This document shows, piece by piece, positions 48,955-61,524 of a stretch of DNA of 64,000 nt. This DNA is from Trichoplax adhaerens (Eukaryota; Placozoa; Uniplacotomia; Trichoplacea; Trichoplacidae): positions 8,502,066 through 8,566,065 of the forward strand of contig NW_002060943.1 in the NCBI RefSeq assembly GCF_000150275.1, read 5' to 3'. A program made the position numbers and the translations under genes. The notes under the pieces are model-generated. The model had not been told where the DNA came from, did no database searches, and saw only the letters and a program-made list of their open reading frames with translations. Numbering within the stretch: position 1 is the stretch's first letter; each line of letters begins with the position of its first letter.

Positions 48955-51900
48955 ATGTGGAATATTAAAGTACTTCTATTTATCTCCCTTTGGGCATATT
49001 TAGAGGCAAAAGGTAAGTGATTTGACTGAAGAAAAATGTCTTTTTATCACATGGACAGTCAACTATTTCTTCATCTTTGTGAATAAATCACCAACCGGTG
49101 CTAAAGACTCCAAAGCTGTACTCTACAGTACGATCACTAAAAGTTAACATTTTTTCAGACTATCCATCATCACAGTAGGAAATAGATGGGATTTGAAATG
49201 AGTGATTTTTATGACTAGTCAATTCTGTAAGAATTAAAAAAATGCGGTAGATTTGGCTCGCGCACCAAAGAAAATCACTACACCGTCATGACCGTACGTA
49301 CAGTACAAGGCACTCAGTGACAGAGTAAAGTACTGTACTTGACTAGTCGTAACCAAGTTATTGTTTTCTACAGTATAGTATGGTTCCGCATCTTGATGTT
49401 CCTTTTTGTCACACCTCTATTCTTGGAGAATGGAATGGGCCAAGCAAGCCAGCTAGGATGAATCTGATCCGATGAATCTTCCATAAATACACGACATTAT
49501 TGTCATACTGACTTGACCATCTTGACAATTTTCTCATAGCGAAGATTTATCAAATTATCCATCTCGTGACAAAATGATACTGAAGCGTATAAAGAAAGTA
49601 ATTAGAATAAAAGTAAATAAACTGGGAATTTTTTCATTATTTAGTTATCCCGTCAATAAAATATAATCATTTGGATAATGTATCATTCGTTTAGTTAATC
49701 CTGTCATTTTACTTTACATTCTTCTTTTTGGGTACAGTCGCTTCAAGTTTACGTTCTTATTCTGCTCTCCTCGTCATTTTAACCAAAGTCAAGGGTTGTA
49801 GTGCACATTCCTTCTTTCAATGGAATAAGCCTTTAAGCTTTTACCGGCGCATTATTATTTTTCTCTTTCTATTGATTGACGGTGTCAATCGAGGCTATTG
49901 TACATTGTAAAATACTATAAGATCGTTTCTAAGTACTTATTCGTACTTTTCACAATGGATTATAATTGTCGATATTGGAGCGTTTTCCATTGGAAAGCAA
50001 AAAATTCGCCATGCATTTCATGTGAGAAAATGTTGGCCGGCCCACTTTCGTATTTTTACATACAGTACGCTTCTAATTATAATTTCAGCGCCTTCCACTC
50101 TATGCTAATAATTATACAGTATATTATATATAATTATTGTCATTCTTGTGTACTGTATTAGCCAATTTGCCCCCTTAACAATAGGATTGTAGGGAGTACT
50201 GGTAGTAATAGTAATTGCACGTGATTGAAAATTATCACCACACGTACAGTACTATACCGTCCTTATTTATATACGGCAGGCACTGAGCCGTTATTGAGTT
50301 TCGCGGTATCAATTATATCGGATTAATTGATTTCTTTTTCTCTTTGTTGACTACTAGTCATGGATGGACTGGTAGGGCTGACTAAAATAATAATTATTAT
50401 TATTATTAGTTTGAATTTGTCCGAATGTGTGTAGCTACATTTATTAAGAGCTTCAAATTCAGTCATCTGGGCTACAGGATTAAAAAGAAAATTTTCGATT
50501 GTTTTCTAACAACCGTTATGCAGTTAGACAATTACAATTAGTCAGTATATCGGCATATTACAGATGCCAACGAATAATCAGGGTTTTATCAACAAAGATA
50601 ACGATGATTAATAACAAATGATGTGTACACTACTAAAAGAATGTCACCAGAGTAAATAAGTATTTTATCTACTGTAGTACTATCGACAAACTTCAGAAAA
50701 TACTCTAAATAGTGTTATGTAGAATTTGCATCTGTTAAACCGTAGTTCTGGAATTATCGGAATTTCATACCTTCAATAAGGATGGATGAAAGCGGTAGTC
50801 AATCAAGCGATTGGATATCTTGGTTTAGACACTTATTATGCAAACTATAGCATACAAGTTATCTAATTTCCTGAACTATCCATTGTGTAGTTTATAGGAA
50901 GACATATGCTTCCGTACCACACTTTACGATCTAAATATAAATCATCGTCATGATGTCATTGATTGTTTTCTTTCTTTTATCCCTTAATTAATATAGCGAT
51001 ACAAAACAATGTCGGACAAGATTTCGTTGTGACTTACCTGGAAAGCGATCATAAAGTGGATAGCGTAGGTATGACCGTTATTGCGGTTAAAACTACTGAA
51101 ATAATTATCCTAACTGACGACGACGAAGCTTATAAATTTGAACTGGAAGCTGGGGCATCGAAAACATTAACATTATCTCGTAATCGTCGCCAAAGTGGTG
51201 CGACAATAAGCTCTAATGTGGTTCAAGTTAGTGCGACTGAGGATATTATAGTTTATGGTATGAATTGCGTCTTGTCACCTTCAGATGGATTTCTTGCTTT
51301 ACCAACGACTTCACTCGGAAAGGAGTATGTCATTGCCAGCTTTAAACCAACTTCTGCATCACAATTCTCTATTACAGCTGTAGAAGATAATACTCTGATC
51401 AATATTAGCTTAGTGCAGTCTCCTGATAAGAATTCTCAAAGATATCAACAAATACAACTTAATCGGCTTCAAACATATCATTTCAAGGACGAACACACTG
51501 ATTTAACGGGAAGTATTGTAAATTCTGATAAGCCTGTTGCAGTAATAAGTGGCAATAAATGTGCTCGATTGACGCTAAATCAGGAGCACTGCAATTTTAT
51601 TGTTGAACAACTATTGCCAGTTAAAGCATGGGGTAATCACTTCATTAATGTTCCTGTTCCGGGCGAAGAACATAGTCAGGAGAATATCTTTCGTCTTATT
51701 AGCGCTTTTGATGGGACCAATGCCAATATTACTATCGCAGATACAACCAAGAAGGTAACAATTAATAGAGGGCATTATCACGAATTACATGTTCCATCCG
51801 ACGCAGATTTTCATATAACGACGTCAAAGCCTTGCTCAGTTATGCTATACATTAAGGGAATACCGGGAAAGAATGGGTTTTCAAGGCCTGTCCTGATGTC

Positions 51901-54246
51901 TGTAATTCCTACAGAACAATTTTCAAGTGGACAATTGTTAAGTACCATCGGCGTTTTTGATAAAAGTGTAACGAATTATATGGCTATAATAACAACAAAT
52001 AATGCCACAAGTTTAAAAATGGATATGCTGCCCTTGTCAAAGGGATTGAAGTGGAGTAAAATTAATAATCGGTATTATTCAACTTTATTCAAGATCCCTC
52101 AAGGTGCACATTTACTTCATCAAACTCTTCCTACAGAAAAGCTAACGACCTATATATTCGGAATTGGCCAGGGAACATCAGTTGCTTATCCAGCAGCTAC
52201 AAATGTTATGGCAGTATCGAGAAACTGTGTTCCAACTGTGACCCACGCAGCAGGAAATGATATCGACGACGATTGTGATGGTATTATCGATGAGGAATTA
52301 CAAAACAACATCGATGATGATGGTGATGGCCTTATTGACGAAGATTTATATGCCACGTCTCCGGATCTTCAATTGGACAGCGCTCTACATTTGCAGTCTT
52401 GTGATATTCATTCGACAACCAAGGATACTTACGACAGTAAAACTTTTAATTATTCAATCAATTCCAAGTGTGTTCTGTATGGCAGTTCAGCTTTTTCTTT
52501 AAAGAAAGTTGACAGTAATAAACTCACTTCACGTTGCGGGAATAGCCTTATAAGAGAATGGATTTTAACTGATGCCTGTGGTATGACAGTACGAAAAAGT
52601 CAGCAAGTCCAAGTTTTACTCCCTATTAGTAACAAAATTACTCTACCGCAAAATTTTATTGCGAAATGTTCTAGTGATGTGTCTCCAACAGTAACTGGCA
52701 AGCCTTCTGTTAATACATCTGTCTCGTGTAAGGACGTTAAAATTCCGGATCCATCTATAAATTATATCGATAGAGTAGAGAGATCTTCGTGCGATGAAGT
52801 TATTTACCGTAAATGGAATATCAACTATGAAATGTTTTGTGGGGAAAATATAAGCCATACTCAAGAAATCCGCTTAGGTTTGTTATTTGAGCATTCCGTA
52901 ATTCTCAATTAACCTGTAGAAAATATGTTGTCTATTAGTTTACTGTAATTTACCAATTTTTCCGTAATACAAGAATATCTAGTCAGATTAGACTTTACTA
53001 AATCAAAGATGATTGACTTTTTTTTACTCAAGTTGGCTATAGAGCACCTATTCTACCGCAAATTAGAGATCTTAACGTCAGTAAGAATGCGATAGGCGTA
53101 TTTTGGTCGGTCAAACCAGATGAGACAAATTGTGTGACGGAACTGTTATGCCAGTATAAACCTGCAGATAGTGATGAAGCTAAATCTCGTCAAGTTGATA
53201 AATCAGTGAATCCCATTTACCTTACTAAGTTATTACCTAATACCACCTATATTATTAGTATGTATACCATTACCAAATGTGGTCGAAGCCACACTCCTGT
53301 AGAAGAAGTTATTACTACACTTGTTGATGGTAAGAAAGTACTGTTTGTTTCCTATCGCGTGAACAGAAATAAAGCTACACCGGTATGTCATGTTATTATT
53401 ATTTATCCTTAAGGTGAAAAATATACTACGGTGACTACACCATACACTGAAAGCAGCACAGCATCAGATCCGGCAACCACTCCAGCAACAAGTTAGTTCC
53501 AGTTATTTTAAATTAAATTTGATAATGTAGATTTCTTATTATAACCTTACGGAATATTTAATGTACATTAATAACATTTCAGCTATGACATCCACCGATA
53601 AAAAGCCGGGTGAATTGACTGGTAAAACCACCGTTCCTAATCCTACAAGTAAAAGCACCACTGTTGACCCTACAAGTAAAAGCACCGCTGTTAACCCTAC
53701 AAGTAAAAGCACCACTGCTGACCCCGCAAGTAAAAGCACCACTGCTGACCCCGCAAGTAAAAGCACCGCTGTTGACCCTACAAGTAAAAGCACCACTGCT
53801 GACCCCGCAAGTAAAAGCACCACTGTTGACCCTACAAGCAAAAGCACGGCTCCCAACTACACAGCTAAGAGTACAACATATCCAACTGCCAATCCACAAA
53901 TAAATGGCCCAGTTAGCACTGGAGTTATCACCGTTATTGCTTTAGTAGTTGCTATTTCGCTAGTTACTGTTGGAGGTGTGGCGTATAGGTAAGTAAAAAC
54001 AAACATTTATGTGCATCGTACATACGTATCAATGTATCATTTTTTGAGTAATGCTATCTTTGAAAGGTATATTAATTTTGCTAACATAATTCTGATAATA
54101 GATATTATAAACGAGGACATCAATCCGTTAATGTTGCTAGCAAGAAATCTGTACCGCCTTCACAACCTTCATCGAAAGTACCCGTCGACATCGTTTATGC
54201 TCCAGAAGTCAAAAAAGGAGCAGTCCCAAAAGGGACTTCTATTTAA
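48955..54246 (+). CDS. Type I membrane protein: IgGFc-binding N domain, acidic DxDG repeats, FN3, Thr/Ser stalk, 6 exons
   Basis: Exons 48955-49012, 50997-52877, 53033-53329, 53414-53491, 53583-53988, 54102-54246; 2865 nt, 954 residues. Exon 1 is a signal peptide (MWNIKVLLFISLWAYLEAKG), joined in phase over a 2-kb intron. Residues about 20-415 match the IgGFc-binding N-terminal domain (beta-rich; FVVTYLES, IIVYGMN, PVAVISGNKCA), known from mucin-like FCGBP and many invertebrate surface proteins. Residues about 438-467 hold two acidic metal-binding-type repeats (DIDDDCDGIIDEE, NIDDDGDGLIDED). A Cys-bearing region follows with two copies of a module shaped RxWxxxDxCGxxxxxxQ (IREWILTDACG; VIYRKWNINYEMFCG). 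Residues 647-745 form a fibronectin type III domain. Then comes a Thr/Ser stalk with nine 9-residue repeats (TSKSTTVDP type), a membrane span (about 884-905) and a 48-residue basic tail. Likely a surface adhesion or mucus-related receptor; ligand unknown. Confidence 0.9.
49013..50996 (+). other. First intron of the IgGFc-type membrane protein gene
   Basis: A 2.0-kb intron between the signal-peptide exon and the main exon. It contains scattered GTAC palindromes (49296-49340, 50240-50256) and an (AAT)n run near 50390-50410. Open frames at 49728-50161 are not supported. Confidence 0.75.
53627..53870 (+). repeat. Coding minisatellite, 27-bp unit, nine copies
   Basis: Unit ACAAGTAAAAGCACC followed by ACTGTTGACCCT encodes TSKSTTVDP. 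Variants swap Val/Ala, Asp/Asn and Thr/Ala (TSKST or ASKST). All copies keep the frame, giving a Thr/Ser-rich, likely O-glycosylated stalk just outside the membrane. Confidence 0.92.
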
Positions 54247-55180
54247 TTTATTCATTTTTTATAACCATTATTTTCATGTTGAATTTCAGTTATATGATTA
54301 TGTTTCATGTGGTGCATATTACTTCTATATCGTTAAAGTTAAATTGCACCTTTGTAGATTCAAAGTATCATTCCTAAATTACAGCTGTATACTAATATAT
54401 CTACCGATGGTGAAATCTTACCAATCTGTACCAGACAAAGCATTTATGACATGACACTGCATTGCATTAATATATAAAGTGTATGCTTGATATAATCATT
54501 TACGAATCTTGCAGAAGCTATTCTATTATATAACAGTCACTAACTGTAAATAATGACCGTAACGTACTTCGGGCATTTCATGTAGATTTATAATCTTATA
54601 CCGTAGTACCGTACCTACGGTTATCCTTAATGATATTACGATACGATACTTGTTGAATGTAATGCATGTAGAACAGGTACTTGAGTCGTATAGCTTTTAA
54701 TAAAGATGGAATGTGTGTTTGATACACTCACCTATTTCAAAGCTATTGCATAGGAATTGGATTGACTGTAAATAACTGAAATGATTATTTGTACGTTTGA
54801 CTGGACTTTAATGGCTTTACGACTACAACTTTCCCTTGCTAGTAATAATATCGGCAAATACGAGTCCTGGACCGTTCGTGGAACTCTTTACATACAGTAT
54901 TTTTTTTAGAGTCTGTACTTTCTGCTTTATTTCGTCTTTGTGACATTATAGTAATTTAAACAGTGTCGTGATCAGTCGGAAAAATGGAAGAGAAATGACG
55001 ATTTTGATGCAATCAACAACACTTTTTTGATATCAATCAATACCAATGTCAATTATATTATTCATCGTGCTTAACAGATTCACTTTAAAGTCTTCCAGAT
55101 TATTGTTTTGCTTAAATTTAGTCGTTTCAACTAGATTGAAGGTGCGAGCAAAGCGAAATTACGCAGGTAAATATAAACAT

Positions 55181-55256
55181 GTGTAAAACAGATGTGATAG
55201 TAAATCTATATTCTACACTGCACATAGGACTTCTATTTACGACATCTGTTTTACAC
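55181..55256. repeat. Inverted repeat with 15-bp perfect arms
   Basis: GTGTAAAACAGATGT at 55181-55195 and its exact reverse complement ACATCTGTTTTACAC at 55242-55256, separated by 46 bp. The arms extend imperfectly inward through GTAAAT. A hairpin or the end of a small MITE-like element is possible; no target-site duplication was recognised. Confidence 0.8.
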
Positions 55257-55267
55257 GTTACAGATTA

Positions 55268-55410
55268 TACAGTACTGTATTATACTGTACTGTACAGTAC
55301 AGTACAGTACTCTACTCTACAGTACAGTACTGTATGGTGAATGCCCTGTACTGTACCAAAACCCCGCCAATCTTGTCCCAGCTAACACAGTACTGTACTG
55401 TACAGTGTCG
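55268..55410. repeat. GTAC/CAGTACTG palindrome cluster
   Basis: ACAGTACTGTAT, ACTGTACTGTACAGTACAG and further copies, immediately after the inverted repeat at 55181-55256. Confidence 0.75.
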
Positions 55411-57161
55411 ATCGCAAACTCTCAGGAGAATTTTCAGTTTCAATTCACTACACTAGTTTGGCTGTGAAACTGTCGAAATTTGGATTATTTTGTGTATTCT
55501 TGGCTGCCTAATTCTATTTTATCATGTCAGAATAAGCTCAATTTGCTTATTAGTTCAATCGCCTTGCAAAGGGAAGCCGACAGCAAATTATAAGTGCCTT
55601 TCACAACAAGAATTTTTCTATGTAGGTCTATAAAGAACAGTCGTAAATCATTTTACTGCACTCATGAGCTGAAAATTGTATTCCTTATTTTTGAAGTTAA
55701 CATATTTCTTTGACCATTTATACGTTAGACAGATCACTAAGTTAGGATCATATCGAGTTTATTATACTTATGGATGTCATTCAATACAATAAAAATTAGT
55801 TTTCCCTACAATTTTCTTATTTATTCAGTAGATTTCATTTAAAGCAGATACGAATAAATTCTGTCCCAAGCAAATAGTTAGAATATCTACTGAGAATGTT
55901 TTCAAGCCTTGTAGTTGACTTAAGTTGTTATCAATGCAGTATCACCCTTCTATTCATAATGTTATAACTCGATCATGGATGGTACTGTAGAGGCTGTTGT
56001 TGGCCATATCAACTCAGTGACAAGAAATTACTCATTTAGCTGATGCTACGTTAAAAAAGGAAGAGCGAATGGATGTTTTATATATATTATAAATACCAAT
56101 ACAGTATTTATGCGTAGTCGAAGTGACGTCATTTGTATGCAAAATGCTAAATCGTGAATTACTAGATGTGAGTCTAGTTATCCATAGCCAACCTTCAGTG
56201 TATTTATAATGAGAATTAAAACTAGCTTACTACCTTGAGCTACATTCATGGTTGTAAGTGATTTTCTACTGTTTATGCACCCATGGTTATAGTTGATGGG
56301 TTAGGAAAGTATCTAATTTCGATGGCTTGAGGGTTAACCAACTTGATACTTGTCAATTTCGTCCTGGTCTTCAGCTATCATGTTTACTGTGCTACCTATA
56401 TCCTTTCATACGACGTGGTAGTTTTTATCCTACGACGTATTAAGCTGTTGCTATTTCAGTACTTGAATTAATAGTATCGGCCAAATTTTGTTAAGGTCAT
56501 GACACGCGTAAAAATAAAATTATCGTAGAAGTGACACGATGTACCCGAGTATCCGTGATCAAAAGTTTGATTTCCATGACATCCGAAATAATCAATAGGA
56601 CTTTAGCCCGTACATTATAAGATACGATAGTAATGAATCAGTAACATGATTCTATAACTGTACGTCCTCAATGCCTAGATTTGATATGTTTATATGTATA
56701 CGAGCATTAAACGTATTTGCTAAAGATACATGTTCCTGATAATTTCCTCAGTCAACACTTGTGGTAGTTAGTATGGCCAATGGAGGGATACTCAAACATG
56801 TAGTATGAGTGATAAATAAGAAAATTTTACTAAATATCCATAATCACTTTTCAGTCTTACACTCTATATATGGATATTAATATTCTAGTTGCAGATTTAC
56901 AGTAACATCTAAATGCAAGTAACTATTGCTACAACATGATATTCAGGGTTAACAACCGAGAAGACAAGGATCCCATCAATGTATAATTTACACATAAAGC
57001 TGATAGGTGTAGCGATCAATTATCACCTGATCCATACTTAATTAACCACGAGTTAGAAAATATTAAATTAGATTATTCGCCATTGATAACAAATATCTTT
57101 TTTAAGTCTAATGACCAATCCAACTGCAAATACCACGGACTGTAATGTAGGCTAAGCAGAC

Positions 57162-60100
57162 ATGGAAGATACTCCTCAACGTCGACCTCTAAATCCACCC
57201 GACAATGACCAGGATGACAACGTTAATAACGATGTTCATGATCCAGATATACGCCTGAAACATTTGTGCTTAAACCAATGCTTAAAATACCAAGTAAGTC
57301 CAAATGATGTACTCATACCTACACTTACGTTGCAACGATACTAACTATGGATATTTCCTTGATATTTTATTTTTAAAGTGAGTGTCCTAGGTTATATATT
57401 GGGTGCTATAAATTAATAGGTGTACTTGTACTCTGTTGACTCTACACTGTAGGATGCAATTGAAATACATTTAAAATTGGTTGATAGAGCACTGGAAGAA
57501 AATCGAAATTTGCAGGCATGAAACATCCATTAGTCAATCAACTATAGATTTCTTTTTACGTTGGAATAAAATATTAAAGTCGCGATACTTTACTATCACA
57601 TAGATATCACTGACTAGCAATGGTTACAATTTATTTGACATTTCATACAGTTTTACTACATATTTTTGTAGCAACGTGTAAGTGCCAACATCAATTCAGT
57701 TTTGGTGAGGCCCGGAACTAGTATGCGGCACCGTTCTTTACGAAAATTTGTTCCATACTTTGTCGACGACAGCGGAAAGGTAGTTACAATTTGGATGTCT
57801 TAACTGTATCACGACGACATAATTGTATTATATACTACGTATGAACATTCGCATATAGACTATCATTAAAATGGTAATCTGCTGCCTCCTCGATAATTTA
57901 ATAACATATTCATTATTATATCTTATTAGACCCCACCGAAGAATGAAGATGCTCGTAATGAAGAAAGAGCTAGAAATTCTGTTGTCGTTAATATTAAAAA
58001 ATGTAATATTTAAGTATCGACGTTTTCAATATGAATCGAAACACTTACAGTATTGTACGTTAAAACATTGCATTTATGCCGTTCTGCAGGGACTGCTAAT
58101 GATAGGAAGCTGCTTGCTGCTGCGGTCCAAGAACAAGTGCTGGAGGAAGAAATCGCTCCAATTTTATTCAAGTAAGTTTTTGTCATTTGGCAAGAATACT
58201 ACAGAGTATAATATTTTAGTACATGATAATGATCTACGAATGTATCATCATTATTTATTATATACCGATAAAGTTTGTTGTTATGAACTTAGTAATAACC
58301 AGTAATTAACATGTTCATCCAACAGACGCACTGGCTTAGAGATCCAATATAAAAAATCTGAGGATCCTGATATCAAGAGCCAAATCAGCAAGGAACAAAA
58401 AGCAATTGATAAGTTTCGGTAGGAACTATTTATTACCAACCAAATACAATGATATCATTTAAATCTGTCTTACTAAATTTACTAGTCAAGAGCAATAAAT
58501 ATTTAAATTTCAACTGTATTTAGATCGCTATCATTAAAAGAATTACTTATGAAAGTCCGTATGCCTAAAATCAACTGGCGAAGAATTAGTTCTCAGTTTG
58601 TGAGTTATTTTATTGTCATAGTATACAGGCTTATATCGTTTCTACTATGTAAAACTTTTAAAATATTAAAATTATACGACATTTTTAGTTGCCTCGACAC
58701 ACTCATTTTCAGTGTGAGTTACAATGGTTTAATGTTGATCACCCTAATATCAACTATGGCCCTTGGTCAGCAACGGAAGATCAAAACCTTATAAATCTCG
58801 CGCAAGAAAACAAATTTTTGAATTGGATTGCGATTGCAAGATCTTTAGGAGTAAGTAAACTGTCGTATTTTGTTTTACGAGATCATGTGTTAAACCCAAT
58901 ATACTCGTACGTACATACTTTACGCATTGGCAATAGTAATAAACTTTGGTTGATGTTACTACTACCTACACGTTAGGTAAACCGGACTCCTGCCCAGTGT
59001 CTGCAACGGTATATATTACATCACGATAGCAGTGTATTTAAAAGGTAATAAAGAATGGATCAGTGATCAATTTGGCGTACTTTTTCCATGATTATTAGCA
59101 TCTTGAGTCGAAATAATAATACTAGTAATATCTTGTTACTATGATTGTAGTCGATGGACAGAAGATGAGGATGATTCTCTCAAAAGTCTAGTTAAAGCCC
59201 TAGGTACAACAAGCTGGCAACAAGGTATTTTTATAATATCAGTGGGGAGATTGTCAGAAAATTTTATATTTAAAATTATACAATTGAAACTGCTTTATCG
59301 TAATGACTTTGATTTGCATTTTCTAATCGCCGTTGAATTTTAGTTGCTAGCTATATGGAAGGTAGAACGGGTCAACAGTGCATGTTTAGATGGAAAGCAA
59401 TCGATCCTGATAAGAGAAGAGGAGCGTTTACCAAAGAAGAAGATCAGGTATACTGTGAATCAACCTACAAATCATTTTAATGATATTTATTCATTCATTC
59501 TTAAATTTACTTGCATTTACGCTTACTATGACTTATATTAGCCACTTACAGTTAAAGCTAATAAAGAGTGCTGACATATGTCTGGCTGAACATATTATTG
59601 TCGTATCGATTTTTATATATGCTTAATATTTATAGAGAATCGGTAAAATACGATATCTAGCTTATAAATCCGACTTGAGGCAAAATACGTATAGTATTAA
59701 ACAGCGGAAACTATAAATACTGTACTGAGTACCAAATTTTCATCACCTTTCATTCGAAGTTATATCAATAGAAGTTTTCCTGGCATACTTTACTGCTTTA
59801 GATATCCTGAGTGTCTTATTTGAAGTCTCATTTTAGTATAGGCTGCACCAGATGTAATGACTGAAATACAATATATATCAATCTTGCCCAATTTCGTAAC
59901 TTTAGATAAAGAATTAATGTAAATTATTGAAAGTTAAATAAAACCCTTTTATTTATCGATGTTGTAACGAAGCTTCTGGAGGAAGGAATTAAGAAATATG
60001 GATCAGGACATTGGCGTAAGATTCAGCAAACCTTCCTACCGTGGCGGACCGATATACAAATTAGAGACAGGTAGCATTACGTTTTCCTATAAACCGAACG

Positions 60101-61524
60101 TTTTTGTAAAGCACAAAGATTAATTACGATGCCACTGTTGTATCATTAGGTGGATTAATGTTCTCGATCCCGAAGTCAATCGCAAGAGATGGACGATAGA
60201 CGAAGAGAGGAAACTTTCATCACTAATTCAACACATTGGTGAAGGTAAGAGGAGGCGAATTTTAATGTTTAACTGATTAATGCTAGCGAACTAATCTATG
60301 CAAGTATTATAAACGGAAATTTTGATGCTATGCATTAGGAAAATGGTCACAAATCTCTAAAGAAATGAGTCTTCGAACAGATAATCAATGTCGTAGGAAA
60401 TGGATATCTATTCAAGTAATTTAGAGATAATTTTTTACTTTTTCTTCTTTACCTATTGTATCAATAGTTTTACTTATGTAAGAGTTCTGACCTTGGACAG
60501 CCTATTAGATAATGATCTATATTCAATTTTTAATATTTATTCAAATAGAATTCCTCTAAAAGGAAAGCACGATATCAAAGTTTACGGAGGTTTCCAATAA
60601 GTGGCAATATCTCAGAAAATAGCGGCTTTGATCAATTGTTCACAGAGGCAGGGAAAGATACAGTAGCATCAAATAGTACGCACCTGGTAGAAATATCAGA
60701 AAATCTCGCCGAGAAGCAGCCCCTAGCAAAGAGATCATCTAATATAGGTAACATACGAAAACGATAACGTTGCCCAATAACAACCGTAACCGTTTGATAG
60801 GTTACTCTTATAATATTCTCTGACACTGTAGATACTGAAGATTTACAGGCGATACAAGGTAGTCCTGCAAAGAAGCAGAGTCGATCAGACGAATCGTTAG
60901 GTACGCATACTGATAATTAAAATGGGGGACAAACCTGCATTAATTAAGATTGATAAAGATTGCGCGATATCCAAGGATAGTTGTTTCCCTATTTCTGAAG
61001 ATAAACTCAAATTATGGATACTAAAGCAAGAAAGATTGATCTTTTGCTACAGTGTAATATCAAATTTAATTATGGTTTCTATTTCAGATGAAGCGAGGGG
61101 ACATGAAAATATGATTACTAAAGAATCAGAGATAACGGCAGATCACAATTATGCTGCTACAACAGAAACAACCAAAAAATCGGCTGAAATAGATAATAGC
61201 AATTCTTCAGACGCAATCCTACCTACGGTAAAGACTAAGCCACAAGGTATACCAAAAGAAGCTATTTGGGATCTTTCTCGTCTACAACGCAGTATTGATA
61301 AGAAGCTGCTAAAATTAACTGATAAATACAGTGGATATTTAAGTAATAAAGGAATCAATTTTCCCCCTCAAGATAAAGACTTATATGAGAAAAAACTACA
61401 AAAAATTAAGAGCGTAGCCTATCAGGAACGCGCTCAGATTGAGAAACGATATCTGTTACCTACTGGCTATTTATCCGTTAACTTTAATGTAATATCAGTA
61501 AACATACCAAACCAAAATTCGTAA
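57162..61524 (+). CDS. SNAPC4: snRNA-activating protein complex subunit 4 (Myb-repeat protein), 17 exons
   Basis: Exons: 57162-57293, 57453-57515, 57672-57779, 57930-58002, 58090-58171, 58326-58418, 58524-58599, 58689-58850, 58977-59044, 59151-59224, 59344-59447, 59973-60070, 60150-60244, 60339-60415, 60549-60747, 60832-60900, 61088-61524; 2010 nt, 669 residues (human has about 1470). SNAPC4 is the DNA-binding core of SNAPc, which binds the proximal sequence element of snRNA promoters for RNA polymerases II and III. Family blocks occur in order: VPYFVDD, KWTANDRKLLAAAV, INWRRISSQF and LQWFNVDHPNIN (half repeat), then four Myb repeats with spaced Trp: GPWSATEDQ, SRWTEDEDDSL, AFTKEEDQ with YGSGHWRKI, and KRWTIDEE with GEGKWSQI. 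Each repeat ends in a recognition helix such as RTDNQCRRKW. The long C-terminal part of vertebrates is replaced by about 235 hydrophilic residues with no domain I recognise. The second intron would use a GC donor (CAG|GCATGA). Confidence 0.94.

Larger units (their letters stand above)
54247..57161. other. Intergenic region between the membrane protein gene and SNAPC4
   Basis: 2.9 kb on the same strand as both neighbours. It holds an inverted repeat at 55181-55256 and a GTAC cluster at 55268-55410. An AATAAA near 54698 could serve the upstream gene. No gene is supported. Confidence 0.6.

Noticed and set aside
53539-53899. Two 105-106 codon open frames on the minus strand over the minisatellite
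   Set aside because: The 27-bp unit is a multiple of three without stops in several frames, so long antisense frames arise automatically. Their Val/Leu- or Gly/Ala-rich repeats are by-products.
60922-61087. Separate gene starting at ATG 60922 and running into the last SNAPC4 exon
   Set aside because: The first part is the intron between 60900 and 61088; a good TTTCAG acceptor and matching phase place the rest in SNAPC4.
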